Positions 1 through 8,002 of a stretch of DNA of 64,000 bases are shown one piece after another. The first letter of the stretch is position 1; every line of letters begins with the position of its first letter. Source of the stretch: DATMNR01 sp963702765 (GTDB lineage Bacteria; Chloroflexota; Ktedonobacteria; Ktedonobacterales; Ktedonobacteraceae); the NCBI GenBank assembly GCA_963702765.1, contig CAVPEB010000043.1, positions 1-64,000 of the forward strand. The letters run 5' to 3'. A model generated the notes under the pieces. That model was given only the letters and a program-made list of their open reading frames with translations, was not told the origin of the DNA and made no database searches. A program made the position numbers and the translations under genes.

Positions 1-1
1 A

Positions 2-54
2 AGAGACACCTGCCGCTCCTGAAAATATAAATTTCAGGAGCGGCAGGTGTCTCT
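2..54. terminator. Long perfect hairpin upstream of the sugar operon
   Basis: A 23-base arm (2-24) is repeated exactly as its reverse complement at 32-54, with a 7-base A/T loop. There is no T-run, so a classical intrinsic terminator is not certain, but the position before the first gene suggests it closes an upstream transcript outside the window. It belongs to a set of long palindromes at gene ends in this window. Bases 55-221 hold no gene; they are AT-rich and presumably carry the promoter of the next operon. Confidence 0.6.
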
Positions 55-221
55 ATTCATCAAGATCGTGTTGTGCCTGCCACTTTTTTGTTTTGTTCAA
101 TCCGTTTTAGTGGAGACAATAGTGCTTTAAGCTCAAGAGCCTCAATATGATATACTGCAAAAACCACAACATACAGGTACAATAAAGTAATGGGGCACGA
201 TAAAGAAAGAGAGCACTATAC

Positions 222-1241
222 ATGATACAGCCACCATCTGTCGTTTGCGCTGGTATTTTGGTCGCTGATCTTTTTGTTCCCCCGCTTGAGCGTCTTCCAG
301 ATGGAGGAGATTTAGTTGTCACCGAAGACTTTCTTGTTCAGCCAGGTGGCTGCGCAGCCAACACGGCTATATCACTCGCGAAATTGGGAGTATCAGTCAG
401 TGTCGTCGGCAAAGTAGGAAGGGACCTATTTGGTGATGCAGTCGAACGGGATCTGCAGAACAATGATGTAAGAACTGACGGATTACGTCGCTCATCCACT
501 CACGGCACTTCAAAGACCGTTATTTTGCCGGTCGTTGGTGAAGATCGGCGCTATATCCATACTATTGGCGCAAACGCCGATTTGACAGTGGAAGATATCT
601 CTGTCCCGTTAGTTATGCAGGCAAAAGTATTTGCACTGGGGGGCTATTGCGTGCTTCCCAGGCTTGATCCTCAGCGCATCGCCACTTTGCTTAACAGCAT
701 GAGAGAAAATGGGGTCCGTACAATGCTTGATGTTGTGGTTCCAGCGAGTACCGACCACCCAACTCTTGACGATCTCCGACCAATCCTTCCTTTTATCGAT
801 GTATTCATGCCAAATATCGAAGAAGCAGCCAGACTTACGGGCGAAACCGATCCAGGGAAGCAAGCTGAACTTTTCTTGCATGCGGGATGTAATATCGCAA
901 TCATTACGAGAGGAGAGGATGGCGCATTACTTATGAGCACACAGGAAACGCTTGAGGCTCCAGCATTCCCAGTTGAAGTCGTCGATGTCTCGGGCGCTGG
1001 TGACGCATTTGTCGCGGGTTTTATTGTTGGCCTTCTGGAACAATGGACAATGGCAGACTCCTTACGCTTCGCCAGCTTGATCGGCGCTTCAGCCTGCACC
1101 AATTTAGGCTGCACTGGAGGTGTCTTTACACGCTCAGAAGCAGAGAGGTATTTACAATTGCATCAGTTGCCGATTACATCCTTCAAAACCGCTATAATGA
1201 GTCATCAATTATCATTTCTCTCTATGATATCCAGAGGTTAG
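222..1241 (+). CDS. PfkB-family sugar kinase
   Basis: A 339-residue PfkB/ribokinase-type kinase, expected to phosphorylate a sugar or keto-sugar with ATP in the cytoplasm. The N-terminal substrate region carries the glycine-rich segment QPGGCAANTA (about residues 40-50). The C-terminal signature DVSGAGDAFVAGF (about residues 255-267) holds the anion-hole glycines and the catalytic Asp. The length fits the family. It is the first gene of a five- to six-gene operon and ends 4 bases before the aldolase start. With the lyxose isomerase and class II aldolase downstream, its likely substrate is a ketopentose or ketohexose (or its phosphate), which is inference. The exact substrate cannot be read from the sequence. 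Confidence 0.9.
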   Translation: MIQPPSVVCAGILVADLFVPPLERLPDGGDLVVTEDFLVQPGGCAANTAISLAKLGVSVSVVGKVGRDLFGDAVERDLQNNDVRTDGLRRSSTHGTSKTVILPVVGEDRRYIHTIGANADLTVEDISVPLVMQAKVFALGGYCVLPRLDPQRIATLLNSMRENGVRTMLDVVVPASTDHPTLDDLRPILPFIDVFMPNIEEAARLTGETDPGKQAELFLHAGCNIAIITRGEDGALLMSTQETLEAPAFPVEVVDVSGAGDAFVAGFIVGLLEQWTMADSLRFASLIGASACTNLGCTGGVFTRSEAERYLQLHQLPITSFKTAIMSHQLSFLSMISRG

Positions 1242-1245
1242 CACA

Positions 1246-2145
1246 ATGATTGTACCGTTACCCTACCTACTTTCAAAGGCACAGGAGGGTGGATATGCTT
1301 TAGGCTATTTCGAAGCGTGGGATAGTTACTCACTCGAAGCGGTGATTGAGGCAGCCGAGGCTGAAAATGCTCCGGTCATCGTTGGCTTCGGATGCATGAT
1401 GGTTTCCGAAACCTGGTTGGATTCGGGAGGCATCGAAATACTCGGAAATATCGGTCTTACTTTTGCAGAGCGAACTCACCTGCCTGTTGCTCTTTTACTC
1501 AATGAAGCACACACGTATCAACAATGCATTACAGGCATGCAAGCTGGCTTCAATGCGGTTATGCTCGACACCTCCACATGGCAAGTTGAATCAGCCATCG
1601 AGCAGGTGCGTGAGCTCGTCAAAGCCGCGCACTCTCAATATGTCGCTGTCGAAGCAGAATTAGGTCATCTTCCAGACTCAACCAATCAGGGCATTGACAC
1701 TTCAATTGCTTCATTCACAGACCCCGAACAAGCTGCATCATTTGTTGAGCGAACAGGCATCGACTGCCTGGCCGTGTCAATTGGCAACGTGCATCTTCTC
1801 ACCCATGGTTCTGCTCAAATCGATTTGACGCGCCTTGCCGCTATTCATGAACACACCTCTGTGCCGTTGGTTATTCATGGAGGCACCGGATTCCCCCCTG
1901 AATCAATCGCTGCAGCAATACGCTACGGTGTTGCCAAATTCAATGTCGGTACGAGCTTGAAAAAATCTTTTTTTAGTGCTCTTCGCGAGTCAGTGCTGAC
2001 CTCTGATGACTCTGCTAATGTACACGACATCGTAGGATCCCATCGGGAACAGGATTTCCTTCTCATCGGAAAGAGGTCTATGCAAGCGAAAGTACAAGAA
2101 TATTTACAACTCTATGGAAGCAGCGGCCGCGCCCGAGGCATATAA
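1246..2145 (+). CDS. Class II ketose-bisphosphate aldolase family protein
   Basis: A 299-residue zinc-dependent class II aldolase of the FbaA/GatY/KbaY type, which cleaves a ketose (bis)phosphate to dihydroxyacetone phosphate and an aldehyde. Visible family features are the N-terminal strand with ALGYFEAWD (usual form GAFNxxN), a mid-protein acidic segment VEAELGHL around residue 137, IGNVHLLTHG around residues 178-187 (family form GTxHG), HGGTGFPPE around 207-215 (zinc His and phosphate loop), and KFNVGTSLK near 230. The GAFNV and GTSHG motifs diverge from canonical fructose-bisphosphate aldolase, so a different ketose-1-phosphate is plausible. It follows the sugar kinase by 4 bases and so should use its product. 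Confidence 0.85.
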   Translation: MIVPLPYLLSKAQEGGYALGYFEAWDSYSLEAVIEAAEAENAPVIVGFGCMMVSETWLDSGGIEILGNIGLTFAERTHLPVALLLNEAHTYQQCITGMQAGFNAVMLDTSTWQVESAIEQVRELVKAAHSQYVAVEAELGHLPDSTNQGIDTSIASFTDPEQAASFVERTGIDCLAVSIGNVHLLTHGSAQIDLTRLAAIHEHTSVPLVIHGGTGFPPESIAAAIRYGVAKFNVGTSLKKSFFSALRESVLTSDDSANVHDIVGSHREQDFLLIGKRSMQAKVQEYLQLYGSSGRARGI

Positions 2146-2200
2146 TCCCTTCGTCATACGGTGGATGTTTCTTCATCTGCATTGACGTGATACATGAACA

Positions 2201-3190
2201 ATGGAAAGGAAACGAAGTTTGAGCGTATTCGACGAACTTGGAACAGAAAAAGTGCTTTCGTTGTACAAGCGCATGATACTTCTTCGGCGTTTTGAAGAGC
2301 ATGTTTACTTCTTGTTTTTGCAGGGAGAAATACCAGGAACCGTCCACCAGTATCAGGGACAGGAAGCAGTTGCTGTTGGCATCTGCGACCACCTTTCCTA
2401 CTCAGATTGGATTACCTCAACACATCGACCTCATGGCCATGCTCTTGCCAAGGGCATAAAACCCCGCGAAGCTCTTGCCGAACTCTATGGCAAAGCAACT
2501 GGTTGCTGTAGAGGCAAAGGTGGCTCAATGCATTTAGGCGATCCTGCTGTTGGAATGGTTCCAGCCATTGCTATTGTCGGAGGAGGTAATTCTGTGGTCA
2601 CGGGCATGGGATTGGCCTTTAAGTTACGGCAAACGGGACAGGTGGCAGTCTGCTTCTTTGGAGAAGGTGCGACTAACGAGGGAGCCTTCCACGAAAGTCT
2701 GAACTTTGCCGCAGTGCAACACCTCCCTATTGTTTTCGTGTGTGAAAACAATGGATATGGCGCTTCGACAGCCTATCACAAAGTCTCACTCGTAGAAAAC
2801 GTCGCTGATCGCGCTCGCGCTTATGGAATTAGCAGTGAGATCGTTGATGGTATGGACGTGCTTGCGGTTCATAAGAGCGGAGGAGATGCAATTAATGCCG
2901 TTCGTATGGGGCATGGACCTATTCTGCTAGAGTGCAAGACATATCGTTTTGTTGGCCATAGCCGTAATGACGCGCGAGGCTATCGGACGAAAGAAGAGGA
3001 AGCCCATTGGAAAGAGCTCGATCCAATTGCACGACTACGCAAAACTCTCATTGCGGAGGCAGGTATCAGTGAGGCTGTTTTCGACGAGATTGAGAACGAA
3101 GTGAAAGCAGAACTCGACGAGGCTACAGAATTTGCGCGCACATCTCCCGACGCAACCCCTGAGCAGGCCCTGGAAGGAGTATACGCGTAA
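2201..3190 (+). CDS. Thiamine-dependent dehydrogenase E1 alpha subunit
   Basis: A 329-residue E1 alpha of the pyruvate/branched-chain/acetoin dehydrogenase group. It shows the start-proximal ERMILLRRFEE-like helix, STHRPHGHALAKG (around residue 70), GGSMHL and the ThDP-Mg2+ motif GEGATNEGAFHESLNFA (about 155-171) with ENNGYGAST after it. YRFVGHSRNDARGYR is the usual phosphorylation-loop region of the family. The gene precedes the E1 beta gene by one base. Length and motifs resemble acetoin dehydrogenase AcoA and bacterial PdhA equally, so the natural substrate is open. The chosen ATG has only a weak ribosome site (GAACAATGG context); an internal ATG at the MILLRRF helix would cut a conserved part. 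Confidence 0.88.
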   Translation: MERKRSLSVFDELGTEKVLSLYKRMILLRRFEEHVYFLFLQGEIPGTVHQYQGQEAVAVGICDHLSYSDWITSTHRPHGHALAKGIKPREALAELYGKATGCCRGKGGSMHLGDPAVGMVPAIAIVGGGNSVVTGMGLAFKLRQTGQVAVCFFGEGATNEGAFHESLNFAAVQHLPIVFVCENNGYGASTAYHKVSLVENVADRARAYGISSEIVDGMDVLAVHKSGGDAINAVRMGHGPILLECKTYRFVGHSRNDARGYRTKEEEAHWKELDPIARLRKTLIAEAGISEAVFDEIENEVKAELDEATEFARTSPDATPEQALEGVYA

Positions 3191-3191
3191 G

Positions 3192-4259
3192 ATGTCTGAA
3201 ACTGGCAATAACGAAACGGTCCACGAAAACAATGTTGTTGAGAATAAGCGAAGGCTTACAATTAGCGAGGCGTTACGCGAAGCAATTGCCGAAGAGATGC
3301 GCCGCGATCCCTCTGTCTTTCTAATCGGAGAAGATATCGGAGTAAAAGGTGGCTTCGGTGGAGCATTCGGCGTCTATCTGGGGTTGAATGAAGAATTTGG
3401 CCCGGAGAGAATCATCGACACTCCAATCAGTGAAAAGGCCATTGCAGGTGCCGCTATTGGAGCTGCTTTAATGGGCATGCGTCCTGTCGCGGATATGCAA
3501 TATGCCGACTTCCTATTTGAGTGTATGGATGAATTGGTAAATCAGGCGGCTAAAATGCGCTATATGTCTGGTGGGAAAATGAGTGTTCCTATGGTGATGC
3601 GCGCCCCCGTGGGCACTACAAATCGCGGAGCACAACATGGTCAATGTCCAGAAAGTTATTTTATGCATGTGCCTGGTTTGAAAGTTGTCTGTGTCTCTGA
3701 TGCCTACCATGCCAAAGGCATTCTCAAAAGCGCGATCCGTGATAATAATCCCGTGCTTGTTTTTGAGCATAAACTGTTATACGGAAGTAAGGGGCGTCAG
3801 CAAGCAGGTGGATTTGATCTCACCACTTATGTTCCGGCTGAAGAATATCTTGTACCGCTCGGCAAAGCAGTAGTGAAGCGGAGTGGAAAGGATGTGACGA
3901 TTATCGCGACTCATATCAGCCTGTATCGTTCGCTCGCAGCGGCTGAAGAACTTGCGGCTCAGGGCATAGAGTGCGAAGTGATCGACCCGCTCTCTCTTGT
4001 GCCACTTGACACAGAAACGCTGTGGCAATCAGTGCGAAAGACAGGACGACTGGTAATTGTTCACGAAGATACATTGACTGGTGGATGGGGAGCTGAAATT
4101 GCAGCGCTCGCTGCTGATGAGTGCCATTATTATCTCGAATCACCTATCAAGCGTGTTGCAACACTTGATACTCCATTGCCTTTCGCCCCTATCATGGAGC
4201 AGGCAATTGTACCCGGTATTGAACGCATCCGCTCGGTGATACTTGGTCTATTCGAGTAG
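3192..4259 (+). CDS. Thiamine-dependent dehydrogenase E1 beta subunit
   Basis: A 355-residue E1 beta (transketolase pyrimidine-binding plus C-terminal domains). It contains the conserved LIGEDIGVKGGFGG, RIIDTPISEKAIAGAAIGAAL, QYADFLFECMDELVNQAAKMRYMSGG and VFEHKLLYG segments and a C-terminal transketolase domain with VIDPLSLVPLD and VHEDTLTGGWGAEI. The start at 3192 is preferred over an upstream in-frame ATG at 3132, because GGAAGGAGT lies 11 bases before it and the upstream start would overlap E1 alpha by about 60 bases. It pairs with the E1 alpha gene one base upstream to form the heterotetrameric decarboxylase. Confidence 0.9.
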   Translation: MSETGNNETVHENNVVENKRRLTISEALREAIAEEMRRDPSVFLIGEDIGVKGGFGGAFGVYLGLNEEFGPERIIDTPISEKAIAGAAIGAALMGMRPVADMQYADFLFECMDELVNQAAKMRYMSGGKMSVPMVMRAPVGTTNRGAQHGQCPESYFMHVPGLKVVCVSDAYHAKGILKSAIRDNNPVLVFEHKLLYGSKGRQQAGGFDLTTYVPAEEYLVPLGKAVVKRSGKDVTIIATHISLYRSLAAAEELAAQGIECEVIDPLSLVPLDTETLWQSVRKTGRLVIVHEDTLTGGWGAEIAALAADECHYYLESPIKRVATLDTPLPFAPIMEQAIVPGIERIRSVILGLFE

Positions 4260-4277
4260 GTTAAAGGAGGAGCGATA

Positions 4278-4814
4278 GTGTTGCAGGGTATACGCATGCC
4301 TGCGTTAGGGCAAACATCGGATGAATTACGTATCATTTCATGGTTTAAAAAAGAAGGCGATCAAGTTGAACTGGGTGAACCACTGTTCGAAGTTGAGACA
4401 GATAAAGTAACGCTCGAAGTTGAGGCATTTATCAGCGGTATACTGAGGAAAATTGTGCATCAAGCAGACGAGGTTGTAGAGGTAGGAACACTCATAGCCT
4501 ACATTGGACTGGCTGATGACGTCCTACCAGACGTAGTCACTAACAAGACAACGCCAGCGCCAATCCAGCAACCGCATACCCCTACTCCCAACTTCGATAT
4601 GGCAGGTTCAGCCATCAATAAATCATCTCCGAGTGACAAACCACTTGCATCACCACCAGTCAGACGGCTGATGCACACCTATGATATAGATCCTCGCGAG
4701 GTTAAAGGTAGTGGTCCAGGTGGTCGAATTGAACGAAGAGATGTTGAAGCTCTCATACAAGAATTTTCCTTAACACCGATTGAGGAGTTAGAAAAACCAG
4801 GGGAGGATCAATAA
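4278..4814 (+). CDS. Lipoyl and E3/E1-binding domain protein lacking the E2 acyltransferase domain
   Basis: A 178-residue protein with a GTG start 8 bases after AAAGGAGGAG. Residues 1-78 form a biotinyl/lipoyl domain with the lipoylation motif ETDKVTLEV. A Pro/Thr-rich linker (about 85-115) follows, then a peripheral subunit-binding domain (PPVRRLMHTYDIDPREVKG...GGRIERRDVEALI, about 119-157). It then stops, whereas normal E2 proteins continue with a catalytic domain of about 230 residues ending in HxxxDG. The next gene starts one base later, so no catalytic domain is hidden behind a frameshift. It can carry a lipoyl arm and bind E1 (or E3) but cannot transfer an acyl group to CoA by itself. 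No E3 gene is nearby. Confidence 0.85.
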   Translation: MLQGIRMPALGQTSDELRIISWFKKEGDQVELGEPLFEVETDKVTLEVEAFISGILRKIVHQADEVVEVGTLIAYIGLADDVLPDVVTNKTTPAPIQQPHTPTPNFDMAGSAINKSSPSDKPLASPPVRRLMHTYDIDPREVKGSGPGGRIERRDVEALIQEFSLTPIEELEKPGEDQ

Positions 4815-5486
4815 ATGAAACGATCTGAAATCAATGCTATCATACGCGATGCAGATGCCTTTCTCAGATTAAGTGGTTTCTATCTCCCACCCTTTGCATA
4901 CTGGACGCCAGAAGATTGGCAGTCAAAAAGAAAAGAAGCGTACGAAATTATCGATCGTCGACTAGGCTGGGACGTAACGGACTTTGGACAGGGTGATTAT
5001 CGCAATGTTGGTTTATGCGTTTTTACGCTCCGCAATGGTAGCCCTGAGAATCTAACCACACATCGAGGAAAAACGTACGCGGAAAAGATTCTGATCGTCG
5101 ATCGCAACCAGGTCACTCCAATGCATTTTCATCGGGTCAAAATGGAAGATATCATCAATCGGGGCGGTGGAAATCTGGTTGTACAGCTTTACAATTCCAC
5201 ACCAGATGAAGGATTAGACTCTAGCGATGTAATAGTGAATACGGATGGGCTTAAACATACTATACAGGCCGGAGGTAAAGTAATCCTGCACCCTGGCGAG
5301 AGTATCACCATTCCACAATATTGTTACCATACATTCTGGTCTGAGGAGAGTCGCACCCTTGTAGGAGAAGTTTCGCTCGTCAATGATGACAATCTCGACA
5401 ATCGTTTCCACGAGCAAATGGACCGCTTCTCTATCGTTGAAGAAGACGAGACGCCATTTCGCTTATTGGTAAGTGATTACGTCTGA
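4815..5486 (+). CDS. D-lyxose ketol-isomerase family protein
   Basis: A 223-residue cupin that matches the D-lyxose isomerase family (COG3822-like), which interconverts D-lyxose/D-xylulose and D-mannose/D-fructose using a divalent metal. Metal-binding features are visible: MHFHRVKMEDI (two His and Glu, about residues 102-112) and a second cupin motif PGESITIPQYCYHTFWSEE with a further His (about 160-178). VGEVSLVNDD is also typical. The ATG follows GGGGAGGATC and starts one base after the lipoyl gene stop, so the two are probably translationally coupled. As last gene of the operon it suggests the pathway enters through an aldose. Confidence 0.88.
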   Translation: MKRSEINAIIRDADAFLRLSGFYLPPFAYWTPEDWQSKRKEAYEIIDRRLGWDVTDFGQGDYRNVGLCVFTLRNGSPENLTTHRGKTYAEKILIVDRNQVTPMHFHRVKMEDIINRGGGNLVVQLYNSTPDEGLDSSDVIVNTDGLKHTIQAGGKVILHPGESITIPQYCYHTFWSEESRTLVGEVSLVNDDNLDNRFHEQMDRFSIVEEDETPFRLLVSDYV

Positions 5487-5580
5487 CAACATTCTTTTGC
5501 GCTGCAAAGGATACAAATATCGAATTTGCCACAGCCAAGGCTCTAATGTGTCTTTAATTGCTCGCAACAATACCACACCT

Positions 5581-5614
5581 GACATTGTCATCCTGAGCAT
5601 AGCGAAGGATCTCG
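5581..5614. repeat. Short dispersed GTCATnCTGAGC repeat
   Basis: The 164 bases between the convergent lyxose isomerase and molybdenum hydroxylase genes hold a copy of a short motif of the type TGTCATCCTGAGCATAGCG. A second copy in the opposite orientation lies at 13567-13599. Both are intergenic and resemble small dispersed elements common in some bacterial genomes. No gene is seen here. Confidence 0.45.
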
Positions 5615-5650
5615 TGCCCAGTGCCTGAATTGCTCACAACAATATCGTAT

Positions 5651-7957
5651 CTAAACGGAAGACCCCGCTCTCATGGAAGCGAAAACACGTTCAGGTGTCA
5701 TCGGCAATTCGGTCATACGCACACCAACCGCATCCCTGATGGCATTTGCGATGGCAGCAGCAACCGGCACAACTGGCGGTTCGCCCACTCCTTTGGCGCC
5801 GAACGGGCCAAGCTCAGATGGCACCTCTACCAGAAGCGTAGTGATAGTAGGTACATCCTGGCTATGCGGCAGCGCATAGTCCATCAATGTCGAGGTGAGT
5901 AATTGTCCTTGCTCATCATAAGTCATACCTTCCAACAACGCCCAACCGATGCCCTGGACCACACCACCGTGGATCTGACCCTCAACCTCTGCTGGATTTA
6001 TGGCGCGGCCAACATCCTGAGCCGCAATATAATCAAGCACGCGCACCTCGCCTGTCTCAGGATCAACGGCGACCCTTGCTAGATGTGCGGCGAACATAGG
6101 TGAAGAGACACGATTGGCTGAGCGACCCCGGCCATAGACTGGTTCGTAGGGAGCGCCAAAACGCATCGAGTTCGCGGCGATTTGCTGCAACGTGATATAT
6201 TTCTCAGGCACTCCCTTTACTGCCACCTTTCCATCCCGCAATTCCATATCTTCAGGAGATGCTTCTAACATCTCGGCTGCGATGGAGAAGATCTGGATGC
6301 GAGCATCATGTGCTGCTTTTAACACCGCTGAACCGACTGTGTAGATCGTCTTGCTGCCCGCAGAAAGGCCGCTATAGGGCATAGAATCGGTGCTATCATG
6401 GGTCACGTTCACAGCTTCCGCCGACAAGTTCAACTCCTCGGCTGCGATCAATGCCAGTGAAGCATCTGAGCCTGAAAGATCGACACTGCCCACCACCACG
6501 GTAATCGTACCATCTTGCTCCAGTCTGCACATTGCTGCGGCAGGCTCCGTTCCACCCGGCCAACCGCCTACTGCGACGCCTATCCCAATCTTCCAGCCGT
6601 TTATTTCCTCTGGAGTTTCCTGCGTTGCCTGCTGGCGCTGCAGCCACAACGGGTGCTGCTGGATCTGCTCAAGACACTCCAGCAAGCCGATGCGCGGCCA
6701 GCGACCAAGCCTGATATTTGGATCGCCCTCTTTGAGGGCATTGATCTGGCGGAAGTTGATCGGATCCATCTCAAGTTGTTGGCAGAGTTCCTGCACTGTC
6801 GATTCCATTGCGAAGTACGCTTGCGGACCTGCAGGTGCGCGATAGGCACCAGTTCCGGGTTTGTTGGTCTGAACAACATCGCATTGAATATCTATGTTGG
6901 GACAGCGATAGATGCCGCTGAAATGGAAGCCACTGAATCCAGCGAGAGGATTGGGGTAGGCTCCCACATCAAGAATCATTCTGACCTGGATAGCAGTGAG
7001 TGTGCCATCCCTTTTCGCACCTAGTTTGACGGTAATCACAGTTTGTGGTGCGGGATTCCCGGCCAGGAGGTCTTCCTGACGCGTGTAGACCAATCGTACC
7101 GGTTTGCGCAGTTTGGACGCCACCGCTGCTACCAGAGGCTCAACCAGTGTCTCCTTCCCGCCAAATCCTCCACCGATTGGCACAGACTCAACACGTATCT
7201 GCCGCTCTGGCATCTTAAGTGCACTTGCAACTGCCGAGCGCACATTGAACATCCCCTGCGTGCTTGGCCAGATCACCAGGTGATGCCCTGAGTTGCTTGG
7301 CGCTACAGTGACTGACTGTGGTTCCATATATGACTGGTGCACAGGATGAGTGCGATACCTACATTCGACCACCACCTCAGCCTCGCGCAGACCAGCCTCA
7401 ATATCACCTACCCTCAGAGGAGGAGTCTGGCTGACATTTTGCGAACGTCCCTCTTCCTCGACCTTCGCTTCCTCTTGAGGAACGGTAACATTCTCACCTT
7501 CTTTCGTCCCGCTTTTAGAGGGAAGCGGCAATGAATCTCCTCGTAGAGTAGCCTCAGGATCAATAACGGCAGATAGAGGCTCGTAATCGACATCAACGGC
7601 GGCGGCTCCATCCTCAGCGCTAGCCTCTGTCTCGCCTACCACTACGGCTACAGGATGCCCGCACCATACCACTTCATGCACTGCCAATGGAGATTGCGCA
7701 CGAGAGAGCGTATCTGCCTGGGCCATTCCTAGCGTTTCGGCGGTAAAAACAGCTACAACTCCAGGCAAAGCCAGAGCAGGTGATGTATCTATGTTCAGAA
7801 TGCGTGCATGGGCATACGGGCTGAGGACCAGGCGCGCATACAGCATTCCCGGTAACACCTGGTCTCCCGCATAGCGCGCACGTCCGGTTATTTTGTCAGG
7901 TCCATCCTGCCGAGGGATAGATGAGCCAACTAGAGCAGGTTGTACTGTTTGCAACAT
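5651..7957 (-). CDS. Xanthine dehydrogenase-family molybdopterin-binding subunit
   Basis: A 768-residue molybdenum hydroxylase large subunit that hydroxylates an aromatic heterocycle or aldehyde. Order: hammerhead domain (about 15-125), an unusual acidic Glu/Lys-rich insert (about 145-180), first Moco domain with IGGGFGGKE and GTGAYRAPAGPQAYFAME, second Moco domain with GSKTIYTVGSAV, and the C-terminal active-site motif GAKGVGEPPVVPVAAAI with the catalytic Glu. The loop reads AYRAPAGPQ rather than the AYxCSFR of true CO dehydrogenase, favouring a xanthine/aldehyde-oxidase-type function. The FAD and 2Fe-2S subunits are not adjacent. The ATG has AGGAGAAA upstream. It lies 45 bases after the GMP-reductase-like gene on the same strand, probably in one transcript. 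Confidence 0.88.
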   Translation of the reverse strand: MLQTVQPALVGSSIPRQDGPDKITGRARYAGDQVLPGMLYARLVLSPYAHARILNIDTSPALALPGVVAVFTAETLGMAQADTLSRAQSPLAVHEVVWCGHPVAVVVGETEASAEDGAAAVDVDYEPLSAVIDPEATLRGDSLPLPSKSGTKEGENVTVPQEEAKVEEEGRSQNVSQTPPLRVGDIEAGLREAEVVVECRYRTHPVHQSYMEPQSVTVAPSNSGHHLVIWPSTQGMFNVRSAVASALKMPERQIRVESVPIGGGFGGKETLVEPLVAAVASKLRKPVRLVYTRQEDLLAGNPAPQTVITVKLGAKRDGTLTAIQVRMILDVGAYPNPLAGFSGFHFSGIYRCPNIDIQCDVVQTNKPGTGAYRAPAGPQAYFAMESTVQELCQQLEMDPINFRQINALKEGDPNIRLGRWPRIGLLECLEQIQQHPLWLQRQQATQETPEEINGWKIGIGVAVGGWPGGTEPAAAMCRLEQDGTITVVVGSVDLSGSDASLALIAAEELNLSAEAVNVTHDSTDSMPYSGLSAGSKTIYTVGSAVLKAAHDARIQIFSIAAEMLEASPEDMELRDGKVAVKGVPEKYITLQQIAANSMRFGAPYEPVYGRGRSANRVSSPMFAAHLARVAVDPETGEVRVLDYIAAQDVGRAINPAEVEGQIHGGVVQGIGWALLEGMTYDEQGQLLTSTLMDYALPHSQDVPTITTLLVEVPSELGPFGAKGVGEPPVVPVAAAIANAIRDAVGVRMTELPMTPERVFASMRAGSSV

Positions 7958-8002
7958 AAGGAAAATTTCTCCTGCATATTCAGTCTCAAAATAATTCTAC
8001 AG

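Noticed and set aside
5651..7957. CO dehydrogenase large subunit (CoxL)
   Set aside because: The active-site loop is AYRAPAGPQ and not AYxCSFR, and CoxM/CoxS are absent.
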